A stretch of DNA of 64,000 nucleotides from Anaerolineaceae bacterium (GTDB taxonomy: Bacteria > Chloroflexota > Anaerolineae > Anaerolineales > Anaerolineaceae), in assembly GCA_012839565.1 (NCBI GenBank), contig DUMZ01000014.1:1-64000 (forward strand), given 5' to 3'. Positions 54,539-62,096 of the stretch are shown here, piece by piece; the stretch's first letter is position 1, and each line of letters starts with the position of its first letter. The notes below the pieces were generated by a model. That model did no database searches. It was given only the letters and a program-made list of their open reading frames with translations, and had not been told where the DNA came from. Made by a program: the position numbers and the translations under genes.

Positions 54539-55409
54539 ATTCATCCGATTTTGATGTAAATACAAGCCAGCCAATGACAAGCATAATGATGGAAATAGCA
54601 GCTGCGATGCCAAAATCGCTCAAGGCTGGCAAAGACTGGTCAACAATAGGCGCGCGAAAGATTTTAACGAGCCAGTACATAGGATTAAGTCGGTACACAT
54701 TAAAGAGATGTTTGGGGATGATGCTTTCAGGATAAATAATAGGGGTTAGATACATCCAGGCTGTGAGTACGATTTGGTACATCTCCATAACATCTGGGAA
54801 AAACGCTGCGAGTGAAGAAATTAACAAGCCAAAGCCTAAGGTGAAAAATGCTACAAGAATGATGGCAATTGGTAAAAACAATAAAGCCCAGCTGAATGTA
54901 GCTTGGGTGATAAGCATGACAATGATTAATGGCACGAGCGCGATGACGGTATTTACCAGAGCAGTCCCAACGGCAGAAACGGCAAAAATCGTTCTGGGAA
55001 CGAATATGCGTTGAAGCAAATTACCACCCCACACTAATCCGCTCATTGAAGCTGTAGTGCCCTGAGAGAAAAAATTCCAAACCACAAGACCGCTTAAAAT
55101 ATAAACCGGGAAAGGCACCCCAGGCATGCTCGCCCTGAAGATGTTCGAAAAAACAATGGTCATTACCAGCATTGTTCCCAGGGGGTTGAGCATGGTCCAG
55201 GCTACACCCAGGAAAGAGCGTTTGTAGCGGGTTAAGATATCGCGTCGAATAAGTTGCGCCAAGAGATGGCGGTAGTTACCGATTTCTTTTAACTCAGCAA
55301 TGGCAGGCGAAACCCGTTTGCTGGAGTCGTAAAGTGGTTTTGTTTTCTCTGAGACAGTACGTGTGTTCACAACTGAGAATCTTACCATAACTTGCCATCT
55401 AAGAGTCAT
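54522..55409 (-). CDS. Polysaccharide ABC exporter, permease
   Basis: The product, about 295 residues, is an ABC-2 type permease (Wzm/TagG/RfbA-exporter family). The cytoplasmic N-terminus carries LLAQLIRRDILTRYKRSFLGVAWTMLNP, the signature region before the first helix, followed by six helices. It pairs with the ATPase encoded next. It is the first gene of the minus-strand glycan operon. The exact start is uncertain: ATG at 55409 is used here, and 55388 and 55475 are alternatives without clear ribosome binding sites. Confidence 0.88.
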   Translation of the reverse strand: MTLRWQVMVRFSVVNTRTVSEKTKPLYDSSKRVSPAIAELKEIGNYRHLLAQLIRRDILTRYKRSFLGVAWTMLNPLGTMLVMTIVFSNIFRASMPGVPFPVYILSGLVVWNFFSQGTTASMSGLVWGGNLLQRIFVPRTIFAVSAVGTALVNTVIALVPLIIVMLITQATFSWALLFLPIAIILVAFFTLGFGLLISSLAAFFPDVMEMYQIVLTAWMYLTPIIYPESIIPKHLFNVYRLNPMYWLVKIFRAPIVDQSLPALSDFGIAAAISIIMLVIGWLVFTSKSDEYAYRI

Positions 55410-55451
55410 TTTAATGAGCCAGCACCGAAAGCATGAATGATGCCAGCAGTG

Positions 55452-55487
55452 TTCACGAAAACGGATCTTATGCACTATAATTTAACC
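55452..55487 (+). promoter_or_regulatory. Promoter of a leaderless glycosyltransferase gene
   Basis: TTCACG (55452-55457) and TATAAT (55476-55481) are 18 bases apart. The -10 box ends six bases before the ATG at 55488, so transcription should begin at the start codon. The region also separates this gene from the divergent exporter operon. Confidence 0.6.
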
Positions 55488-56480
55488 ATGTCCACGAAAG
55501 CAAATCCTATTCAATTCTCCGTGCTTATTCTGCATTGGCGGGCTGAACAATACTTGCAGACCTGCCTTGAGGCCATGGACGCCCAAACGTATAAGGATTT
55601 TGAAGTACTTCTTTTGGATAATGGCAACGAGATTCCTCTAGCGCTGGATTTCGCGGATGATTTTGCTGACTTGTCTATTAAAGTCTTGCGGTCGGAAAAG
55701 AACTTGGGTTTTGCAGCGGGGAATAATTACCTGGCTGGTTTTGCAAGGGGCAGGTATTTGGTTTTGCTCAATGCGGATGCTTTTCCAGATCCAGACTGGC
55801 TGGCAAACATCAATGAAGCTTTGCAAGCAAATCCAAATCATTTCTTCGCATCGCGATTAATCAAGTATTTGGAACCGGACAAGTTAGATGGTGAGTGGCA
55901 TGTTTACCATGCCAGCGGACTTGCCTGGCGGCACAATCATAACCAGGCAATAATCCACGCGAGTGATGAACCCAAAGAGGTTTTTGGCGCTTGTGCTGCG
56001 GCGAGCGTCTACCCGCGCGAAGCCTTTGACGCGGTCGGTGGGTTTGACGAAGATTTCTTCGCCTACATGGAAGACATTGACCTTGATTTTCGGTTGCAAC
56101 TCGCGGGATATCCTTGCTTATACCTGCCAAATGCTTTTGTAAAGCACGTGGGTTCAGCCAGTACCGCGCCCCGCAGTGATTTCGCGGTTTATCATGGGCA
56201 TCGCAATTTGCCCTGGGTCTTCATTAAAAATATGCCTGGCTGGTTGTTTTGGCTTTTGTTGCCCTTGCATTTTTTGGTAAATCTTGCTTATCTGCTTTTG
56301 GCGCCATTCATCGGCAAAGCTAAAGTCATGGCCAGAGCAAAATGGGATTCACTTAAAGGGCTTAAAAAAATCATCGCTAAACGTCGGCTCGTTCAAAAAA
56401 ACCGCAAAGCCAGTGTTATACACATCGCCAAACTGCTTAATTGGAATGTTTTCGCGCCATTTATCAAGCGCAAATTCTAA
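55488..56480 (+). CDS. Family 2 glycosyltransferase
   Basis: This is a 330-residue GT2 enzyme. FSVLILHWRAEQYL opens the fold, LLDNGNEIP replaces the usual DDxS loop, LLNADAFPDPDWL carries the metal-binding Asp (about 94), and FFAYMEDIDLDFRLQ contains the catalytic acidic residues. A hydrophobic stretch with WLFWLLLPLHFLVNLAYLLL near the C-terminus suggests membrane attachment. The ATG at 55488 is chosen because it lies immediately after a TATAAT box; upstream in-frame ATGs would precede the promoter. It is probably part of the same glycan system as the divergent operon. Confidence 0.86.
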   Translation: MSTKANPIQFSVLILHWRAEQYLQTCLEAMDAQTYKDFEVLLLDNGNEIPLALDFADDFADLSIKVLRSEKNLGFAAGNNYLAGFARGRYLVLLNADAFPDPDWLANINEALQANPNHFFASRLIKYLEPDKLDGEWHVYHASGLAWRHNHNQAIIHASDEPKEVFGACAAASVYPREAFDAVGGFDEDFFAYMEDIDLDFRLQLAGYPCLYLPNAFVKHVGSASTAPRSDFAVYHGHRNLPWVFIKNMPGWLFWLLLPLHFLVNLAYLLLAPFIGKAKVMARAKWDSLKGLKKIIAKRRLVQKNRKASVIHIAKLLNWNVFAPFIKRKF

Positions 56481-56543
56481 CTCTACGCTAACTGGAATAA
56501 GCCTGTATTCTTTTGGTAAAATGAATGACTGAAAGGAAAGAAT

Positions 56544-57782
56544 ATGGCAAGAGACATTCTATCTGCGCGGCAAGATTTTCCTATCCTTGATATACAGGTT
56601 AACGAACGCCCACTGGTCTATCTTGATAATGCCGCGACAACCCAAAAACCGCAGGTGGTGATTGATACCCTTCGCGATTATTATACGCGCTACAATGCGA
56701 ATATCCACCGTGGAAATTACGCCATCGCCTACGAAGCTACCGAAGCTTACGAAAAAGCACGCGCAAAGGTCGCGAGCTATATCAACGCTGAACATAAGCA
56801 CGAGATTATCTTCACGCGTGGCACGACGGAATCAATTAATTTGGTGGCATATAGTTTTGGCGAGCGTTTCGTGGGCGAAGGCGATGAAATCATCGTCACT
56901 CAACTGGAACATCACAGTAACTATGTGCCCTGGAAATTACTCTGCGAACGAAAAAAGGCGAAATTCCAGGTTGTTCCTTTCGATGAAAATGGCGATTTAG
57001 ACCTTGAGGTTTACAAAAGCCTGCTTAATGAAAAAACACGTGTGGTAGCGGTGAACCATGTTTCCAACTCGTTGGGAACCATTAATCCTGTAAAAGAAAT
57101 TATTCAATTAGCCCATGACGCCGGCGCGGTCGTGTTGGTGGACGCGGCGCAGGCTGTGCAACATATCGAGCATGATGTGCAGGCGCTGGATGCGGATTTC
57201 TATGCTTTTTCGGGTCACAAAATGTATGGCCCGATGGGCGTTGGCGTGCTTTATGGCAAAGAAAAATGGCTTGATGCCATGCCACCTTTTCTCTCGGGTG
57301 GCGAGATGATCAGTAATGTCACACCTGAAAAGATTAGCTTTAACGTTTTGCCTTACAAATTCGAAGCTGGCACGCCAAACGTGCCTGGCCCGATTGGTCT
57401 TGCAGCTGCGATTGACTATCTTCAGGAATTTGATGAGCAGGAATTGCGCGCCTATGAAGATACCTTGTTGAACTATGGCATCGGAAAACTGAAAGAAATC
57501 CCCGGCTTGACGCTATATGGCAACCCCAAACAGCGCAGCAGCATTTTGCCTTTCAACATTGAAGGTATCCAGCATTTCGATTTGGGTGTTTTATTTGACG
57601 CGCGCGGTGTCGCGGTGCGTACCGGGCAGCATTGCACCCAACCGATAATGGACGCGCTGAAGGTCCCGGGCTTTGTGCGTGCATCGCTGGCGCTTTACAG
57701 CAATCGCGATGATATTGACGCGCTGGTGGAGAGCATCCAAAGGGCTATAAAAATGCTAAAAGGAGCAAAAAAGCATGGATAA
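56544..57782 (+). CDS. sufS: Cysteine desulfurase SufS
   Basis: This 412-residue PLP enzyme takes sulfur from cysteine for Fe-S cluster assembly. The PLP lysine is Lys226 in SGHKMYGP and the persulfide cysteine is Cys364 in RTGQHCTQP, both at the positions found in E. coli SufS. It is a group II (SufS/CsdA) enzyme. AAGGAAAG precedes the ATG. sufE overlaps its end by eight bases, so the pair is coupled. The sufBCD genes are not in this window. Confidence 0.95.
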   Translation: MARDILSARQDFPILDIQVNERPLVYLDNAATTQKPQVVIDTLRDYYTRYNANIHRGNYAIAYEATEAYEKARAKVASYINAEHKHEIIFTRGTTESINLVAYSFGERFVGEGDEIIVTQLEHHSNYVPWKLLCERKKAKFQVVPFDENGDLDLEVYKSLLNEKTRVVAVNHVSNSLGTINPVKEIIQLAHDAGAVVLVDAAQAVQHIEHDVQALDADFYAFSGHKMYGPMGVGVLYGKEKWLDAMPPFLSGGEMISNVTPEKISFNVLPYKFEAGTPNVPGPIGLAAAIDYLQEFDEQELRAYEDTLLNYGIGKLKEIPGLTLYGNPKQRSSILPFNIEGIQHFDLGVLFDARGVAVRTGQHCTQPIMDALKVPGFVRASLALYSNRDDIDALVESIQRAIKMLKGAKKHG

Positions 57783-58185
57783 ACGCAGAGCGCAATTGCT
57801 GGAAGACTTTGATCTGCTTGAAAACTGGGAAGAGAAATACGATTATCTCATCGAGCTTGGTTTTGACCTGGCTGAAATGCCCCAGGTTTTAAAAACCGAA
57901 GAAAACCTGGTCAAAGGTTGCCAGAGCAGTGTGTGGTTTGATATCCGCTGTGAGAATGGCAAAATTAATTTTGACGCGGACAGTGACTCCCTGATTGTCA
58001 AAGGCATCGTGGCAATTGTTGATTATCTTTACAACGGTCAATCTGCAGAAGATGTGCTTAAAGCCGATTTGAGCATCTTTGAGGAGCTTGGTCTTTGGCA
58101 GCATCTTTCTTCGCAACGCGGGAACGGATTAATGGCCATGCTTGCGCATCTTAAAAAAGCCGCAACGGATTGCTTAAGCCAGTAG
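57775..58185 (+). CDS. sufE: Sulfur acceptor protein SufE
   Basis: The 136-residue protein accepts the persulfide from SufS and passes it to the SufBCD scaffold. The acceptor cysteine is Cys49 in VKGCQSSVW, and the preceding YLIELGFDLAEMP segment is typical. It overlaps sufS by eight bases. SufS and SufE next to each other without sufBCD may be a Csd-like pair or an isolated part of the suf system. Confidence 0.93.
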   Translation: MDKRRAQLLEDFDLLENWEEKYDYLIELGFDLAEMPQVLKTEENLVKGCQSSVWFDIRCENGKINFDADSDSLIVKGIVAIVDYLYNGQSAEDVLKADLSIFEELGLWQHLSSQRGNGLMAMLAHLKKAATDCLSQ

Positions 58186-58225
58186 CACATTTGGGGCAGA
58201 AAATCGCAGGAACATTAAATCGGTT

Positions 58226-58238
58226 TATAATATCAATC
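58226..58238 (+). promoter_or_regulatory. -10 box seven bases before the small LysM gene
   Basis: TATAAT (58226-58231) ends seven bases before the ATG at 58239, with no ribosome binding site between. A leaderless transcript is predicted. No strong -35 box was found. Confidence 0.5.
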
Positions 58239-58790
58239 ATGAAAGCAAGTAAAGTTTTAGTTTTCATCTTGTGTGTGGCGTTTGTGCTTGGCGTTTTCCT
58301 TTGGCAAACCGGTTTGCCAGTGAGTGGCGCATCAAATGAACTCCCTATGGCACAGATTATCACATCAACCCCCTTGCCAGATGGGTCTATTTATCATATC
58401 CCTGTTGAAGGCGATACGCTTTGGGCAATCTCTGAGGCTTATGGCGTTTCGATGCGGGATATCAATATTCTCAATGGCAACAGTCCCGAGGCGAACGAGA
58501 TTTACATCGGTCAGCGTATACTTATCAGACGTGGCGAGCCGATGACGGCTACCCCCGAAGCCTCACCGACCGCGATGCCGGTCACGCCATCGCCAACCGT
58601 CTTCAAACCGTCACGCACACCTATCCCAAGTGCCACCGCAATCCCCAGCCCAACTGCTACCCAGCCACCCAGCAGGGTTCAAGTTATTTTTGGCGACAGT
58701 CAACGTGTGGGTTGGACCATCACGACAATCAGCCTGGTGGGCATCGCGCTGGTTGTTTTCTTTGGCTTTATCTACAAGCCCAAACCGTAA
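58239..58790 (+). CDS. Small LysM protein with two membrane helices
   Basis: The 183-residue protein has an N-terminal helix (5-25), one LysM repeat (51-97, with the usual VEGDTLWAISEAYGVSMRDI core), a Thr-Pro-rich linker (100-145) and a C-terminal helix (about 158-178) with a short positive tail. It is a reduced version of the CAP-LysM protein at 40026 and probably holds glycan near the membrane. The start was set at the ATG after the TATAAT box, not at an in-frame ATG inside sufE. Confidence 0.85.
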   Translation: MKASKVLVFILCVAFVLGVFLWQTGLPVSGASNELPMAQIITSTPLPDGSIYHIPVEGDTLWAISEAYGVSMRDINILNGNSPEANEIYIGQRILIRRGEPMTATPEASPTAMPVTPSPTVFKPSRTPIPSATAIPSPTATQPPSRVQVIFGDSQRVGWTITTISLVGIALVVFFGFIYKPKP

Positions 58791-58815
58791 TTCTGATTTA
58801 CACTTTTGGTGAACT

Positions 58816-59379
58816 ATGAGCAATAATAAAACCCCTGTGCATGCCATCGCGTTTGATTTTGTGGGTGTGCTTTTTGATTTCCGTGCTGGTGATTACACAC
58901 CCCGCCAACTGGCCATCGCGAGCGATTTCGGGCGCTTTGTCACCGATGAAGAACACATCGCCTACTATTCAAAAAAATATACCACTCCACCCGATAAGAT
59001 TGTGGAAGAATTGCGCTATATTTGCAGTCACGCTTATAAAATACGCGAACCGGATATTTTGGAGAAAATTCCCTGTTTCAAATTCGCCGCAGCCAGCAAT
59101 CACCTTTCCTTTGCCATGGACTGGTTCCGCACACAACCCATTTCGGAGCAGTTCGAAGTCTTTTTCGCTTCTGGTTCACTCGGTTTGGCAAAACCCGACC
59201 CGCGCTTTTTCCGTGCTTTGTGTGAAGCCCTGGACGAGAAGCCCGAAAATGTACTCTTTGTCGATGACACCTTGCGACATATCCTGGCGGCTAAAGACTG
59301 TGGCTTGCAAGCCTTGCATTTCGATTCCAAGAAGGTACTTTCAGAAGAAATAAACCGATATTTGGCAGACCATGATTGA
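58816..59379 (+). CDS. HAD family hydrolase
   Basis: The 187-residue protein has a HAD-IA fold. Motif 1 is IAFDFVGVLFD (nucleophile Asp14), motif 2 and 3 regions are FASGSLGLAKPDPRFF, and motif 4 is FVDDTLRHI. The usual second Asp of motif 1 (+2 position) is Val16, which is uncommon and may mean altered or lost phosphatase activity. The stop overlaps the next gene by eight bases. Substrate unknown. Confidence 0.82.
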   Translation: MSNNKTPVHAIAFDFVGVLFDFRAGDYTPRQLAIASDFGRFVTDEEHIAYYSKKYTTPPDKIVEELRYICSHAYKIREPDILEKIPCFKFAAASNHLSFAMDWFRTQPISEQFEVFFASGSLGLAKPDPRFFRALCEALDEKPENVLFVDDTLRHILAAKDCGLQALHFDSKKVLSEEINRYLADHD

Positions 59380-59953
59380 AGACGTCAAAATCGTTGAACT
59401 TGATAAAAGCTGGAAAGAACGGGTGTTTGTGTATCGCTACACCACGTCTTTTTATTATGATCTTGAGCTTATGGACAAGGCGGATGGCAACTTTTGTTTT
59501 TGTTTGACAAAGAAAGCCTTTGAAAGGCCCGTCGAAAAACAGTTTGAAGGCTCACTTCTCTCTGACTGGTTGTTTGAGCCTGTGGCATACGGCGCGTTTG
59601 ACGGGAAGACTCTGCTTGGCGTTATGTGTGTTAGCGTGGAAGACTGGAACAACCGTCTGCGTGTAGCCGAGTTGTGGGTTGGTGAACCCTTCCGTCATCA
59701 AGGTGTAGGGAAAAAGCTGATGGCAAAAGCTATCGATTACGCGCGTTCAAAAAACCTGCGGGGTCTTGTGTTGGAAACGCAAAGCTGTAACGAACCCGCA
59801 ATCCGTTTTTATCAATCCTGTGGTTTACGCTTTATCGGGCTTGATGCCACCCACTATTCCAATGACGACATTCTCAAGCGCGAAGTTCGCTTAGAGATGG
59901 GGCTCGATTTGCCCAATCTTGAGCTTGACGAACAGCAAGGGGCTGATGGCTGA
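59372..59953 (+). CDS. GNAT family N-acetyltransferase
   Basis: The 193-residue protein has the acetyl-CoA-binding pattern RHQGVGKKLMAKA (about 109-121) and the C-terminal CNEPAIRFYQSCGLRFIG signature of GNAT enzymes. LRVAELWVGEPF is the beta-4 strand before it. It overlaps the HAD gene by eight bases and runs 63 bases into the converging PAP2 gene. The substrate is unknown. Confidence 0.85.
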   Translation: MIEDVKIVELDKSWKERVFVYRYTTSFYYDLELMDKADGNFCFCLTKKAFERPVEKQFEGSLLSDWLFEPVAYGAFDGKTLLGVMCVSVEDWNNRLRVAELWVGEPFRHQGVGKKLMAKAIDYARSKNLRGLVLETQSCNEPAIRFYQSCGLRFIGLDATHYSNDDILKREVRLEMGLDLPNLELDEQQGADG

Positions 59954-60880
59954 AATCCATAAGCCAATCAGGAAATAGCGGAAATAACGCAAAACATCAC
60001 TAATCCAGCCCAAATCTTTCGGGAACAGCTTGCCTAAGCCCAAATAGAGCGCGACAATACCTGCCAAGCCGAGAAGGTAGCGTAAAAGCTTATGCCAGCT
60101 GCCTTGTTCGCTCTTCAAGACGCCATGTTTGGCGCGCAGCCAGGCGAAACCGCCCAACATACCAAACCAAACACCAGCTGAAGTCAATGCGCCCTTGAGA
60201 GACATCGGGTTGACCACTTCGCCATCTTTTGAGGCACGCGCTGCCCATTCAGCAGGCATCTGCCATTCGCCACCCAGGTTTTTAGCCAGGATTGCCAGCG
60301 CGACAAATACCAAAGAGCTGATAAAAGCCAAAATGACTTGTTGCTTCCAGTCAAGTTTAGCAAGCCATGCGCCAATCTTGCGCCATGTCAGCGCGAAAAG
60401 CAAAAGCAATAAGCCACCTAAAATGAGGCCCAGGATGACGTCGGAAAGGAAGTGTACCCCCATCACCAGCCGTGAAAATGAAATGAGCACGATAAGGGCG
60501 ATACAGCTAATCGTTGCCCATTTATTCTTGGCTTCAACGGCTGCCCAACCCCAAACCGATATGGAATTCATGGCGTGGCCAGATGGGATGCCAAACGATG
60601 TTTCATGCACAACTGGTGTGACCTTGTCGCTAATCCAGGATGGGCGCGGTCCGCGTAAAGCGAGTTTGAAGATGCTGTTCACGCCACCACTTAATAGTAA
60701 CATGACGCCGATACGTAAGCCCGACCAGGCACTCACGCACCAGTAAATGGCAGGCATAAAAAGAATGTAGAAAAGTTCATCACCTAAAAAGGTGATAGCT
60801 TGCATGATGGTTTGCAAAACTGGTCCACCGGCTTGCAAAAAGGTATTAACAACAATTTCAAGTTCTCTGATAGCGTCCAT
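59891..60880 (-). CDS. PAP2 family membrane phosphatase
   Basis: The 329-residue protein carries the full PAP2 signature: KLALRGPRPSW (motif 1), PSGHAMNS (motif 2, catalytic His) and SRLVMGVHFLSDVILG (motif 3, with His and Asp). It has about eight hydrophobic helices. Such enzymes remove phosphate from lipids such as undecaprenyl diphosphate or phosphatidate at the outer face of the membrane, so a role in recycling the glycan lipid carrier is plausible. GGAG precedes the ATG. Its 3' end overlaps the GNAT gene on the other strand by 63 bases. Confidence 0.9.
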   Translation of the reverse strand: MDAIRELEIVVNTFLQAGGPVLQTIMQAITFLGDELFYILFMPAIYWCVSAWSGLRIGVMLLLSGGVNSIFKLALRGPRPSWISDKVTPVVHETSFGIPSGHAMNSISVWGWAAVEAKNKWATISCIALIVLISFSRLVMGVHFLSDVILGLILGGLLLLLFALTWRKIGAWLAKLDWKQQVILAFISSLVFVALAILAKNLGGEWQMPAEWAARASKDGEVVNPMSLKGALTSAGVWFGMLGGFAWLRAKHGVLKSEQGSWHKLLRYLLGLAGIVALYLGLGKLFPKDLGWISDVLRYFRYFLIGLWISAISPLLFVKLKIGQIEPHL

Positions 60881-61050
60881 AAGTTCTCCAAATTATCTTA
60901 AAAAGGTTCGTGCATTTAACTTGTCGCTAAACCACATAGGGTCAAGCTATTAAAAATAATAACACTTGATATCAGCTTAAGTCTCAATTCGCCAAAAGCA
61001 TGGTCATGAACCCCCAAAGATGCTTTTTGACATAATTGTAAATTACCAGA

Positions 61051-61302
61051 TTAAAACTCGGGATGTTCGCCCGGGACGACCATCTTTTCAAGAAGAATTT
61101 CAAATGCCATTGTGTGGGCGCAAACGCCGTAATTGCTAAAATAATGGCAATCGCAGTCCCATTTTCCGTCGTTATAACGCACGGTTTTGTCGCTGTTATT
61201 GCCTTCAATAAGGGCTTCAAAACTATGAAATTTTATACGTTCGCGTTCCTCGGCATAACGTTTTGCTTTGTCGATTTTTCCGTACATGCTGCTGTCCATC
61301 AT
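61051..61302 (-). CDS. Small SWIM zinc-finger protein
   Basis: The 83-residue protein consists of a short helical N-terminus and a SWIM zinc finger, CxCx8CxH (Cys50, Cys52, Cys61, His63), followed by a hydrophobic helix. SWIM domains bind DNA or proteins, and small stand-alone versions occur in Chloroflexota and other bacteria. The motif makes the gene real despite its size. The start may be either of the first two ATGs. No partner is apparent. Confidence 0.75.
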   Translation of the reverse strand: MMDSSMYGKIDKAKRYAEERERIKFHSFEALIEGNNSDKTVRYNDGKWDCDCHYFSNYGVCAHTMAFEILLEKMVVPGEHPEF

Positions 61303-61339
61303 CTTAAAACTCGCTTTCTATGCTTATATTTTAGGATTT

Positions 61340-61371
61340 AAAAAAACACGCGCCAAGAAAAAGGCGTGTGT
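61340..61371 (-). terminator. Terminator after the gtrA-like gene
   Basis: On the minus strand a 9-base stem with one mismatch (61371-61363 with 61354-61346) closes an 8-base loop and is followed by seven Ts. It would end the TetR-kinase-GtrA transcript before the SWIM gene. Confidence 0.7.
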
Positions 61372-61559
61372 CTTACGGTGCTTTTACAAGCAGGGTATTC
61401 GCTTTCATAGGTATTAGGCTAACTCCTGCGTCATATTTCTATTATACCGCAAAGTTATTTAACCCGTTTAAAATAAACTCTTCACATCTAATTCCTGGAT
61501 CTTGAAAAAGTAATTTCAAGAAGAAACTGATGGGAGATCGGCTTTCTACTATCGATTTA

Positions 61560-62081
61560 TTAATCAGTCTCGTTATTTGTTTCCTGCTTTTTCTTTGCCA
61601 GGGCGTTTGTGTTCTCGCTGCCCCTGAAAACGATAAACTTCCACCACAAAAATTCGCCGACAAAGTTTAGAACCATGGTGCTGCCCTTAATGATGTACTC
61701 GTTAACACCAGCCCCGTCAGCTAATTTACCAAGCCAGGCTGTAAGCGGAATAAAGAACGCGTAGAAAAGCCCAACCTTCAGCATAGCGATGGGAACGTTG
61801 TTGGCTGATTTGAAAGTGTAGCGTCGGTTGAGAGTAAAGTTCCAGAGCACTGAGAGCACGACAGAAATCACATGCTTGATATCATAGGGCAGAGTGGTCA
61901 GTCTTTCCAAAATGATAAACGATACCGCCTCAATCCCCGCGGCGGAAATAGAGAGCAGGGTAAACTTGATGGCTTGTATCAATGATTCACGGGACTTTAA
62001 GGGCGCATCCTGAGAGCCTGGTGTCTCTTGGTTTGCCTTCGTTGATTGCGTTTCGGAAATATTTTGGTTTTCTGTGGACAT
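61560..62081 (-). CDS. GtrA-like membrane protein
   Basis: The 173-residue protein has four membrane helices between about 35 and 155 and carries the WNFTLNRRYTF element diagnostic of the GtrA family. GtrA proteins are thought to flip polyprenyl-linked sugars for surface glycan decoration. A Gln/Ser/Thr-rich N-terminal stretch of about 30 residues precedes the helices. AAAGGA precedes the ATG. It lies 15 bases after the sugar kinase gene in the same operon. Confidence 0.85.
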   Translation of the reverse strand: MSTENQNISETQSTKANQETPGSQDAPLKSRESLIQAIKFTLLSISAAGIEAVSFIILERLTTLPYDIKHVISVVLSVLWNFTLNRRYTFKSANNVPIAMLKVGLFYAFFIPLTAWLGKLADGAGVNEYIIKGSTMVLNFVGEFLWWKFIVFRGSENTNALAKKKQETNNETD

Positions 62082-62096
62082 AGCAAAATCCTTTTG

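Noticed and set aside
41514..55409. Glycan operon as a recently acquired island
   Set aside because: No integrase, insertion sequence or tRNA junction flanks it. The AT-richer glycosyltransferase genes alone are not enough evidence of transfer.
61063..61341. 92-codon plus-strand frame opposite the SWIM gene
   Set aside because: The minus strand has an exact SWIM motif; the plus frame looks random.
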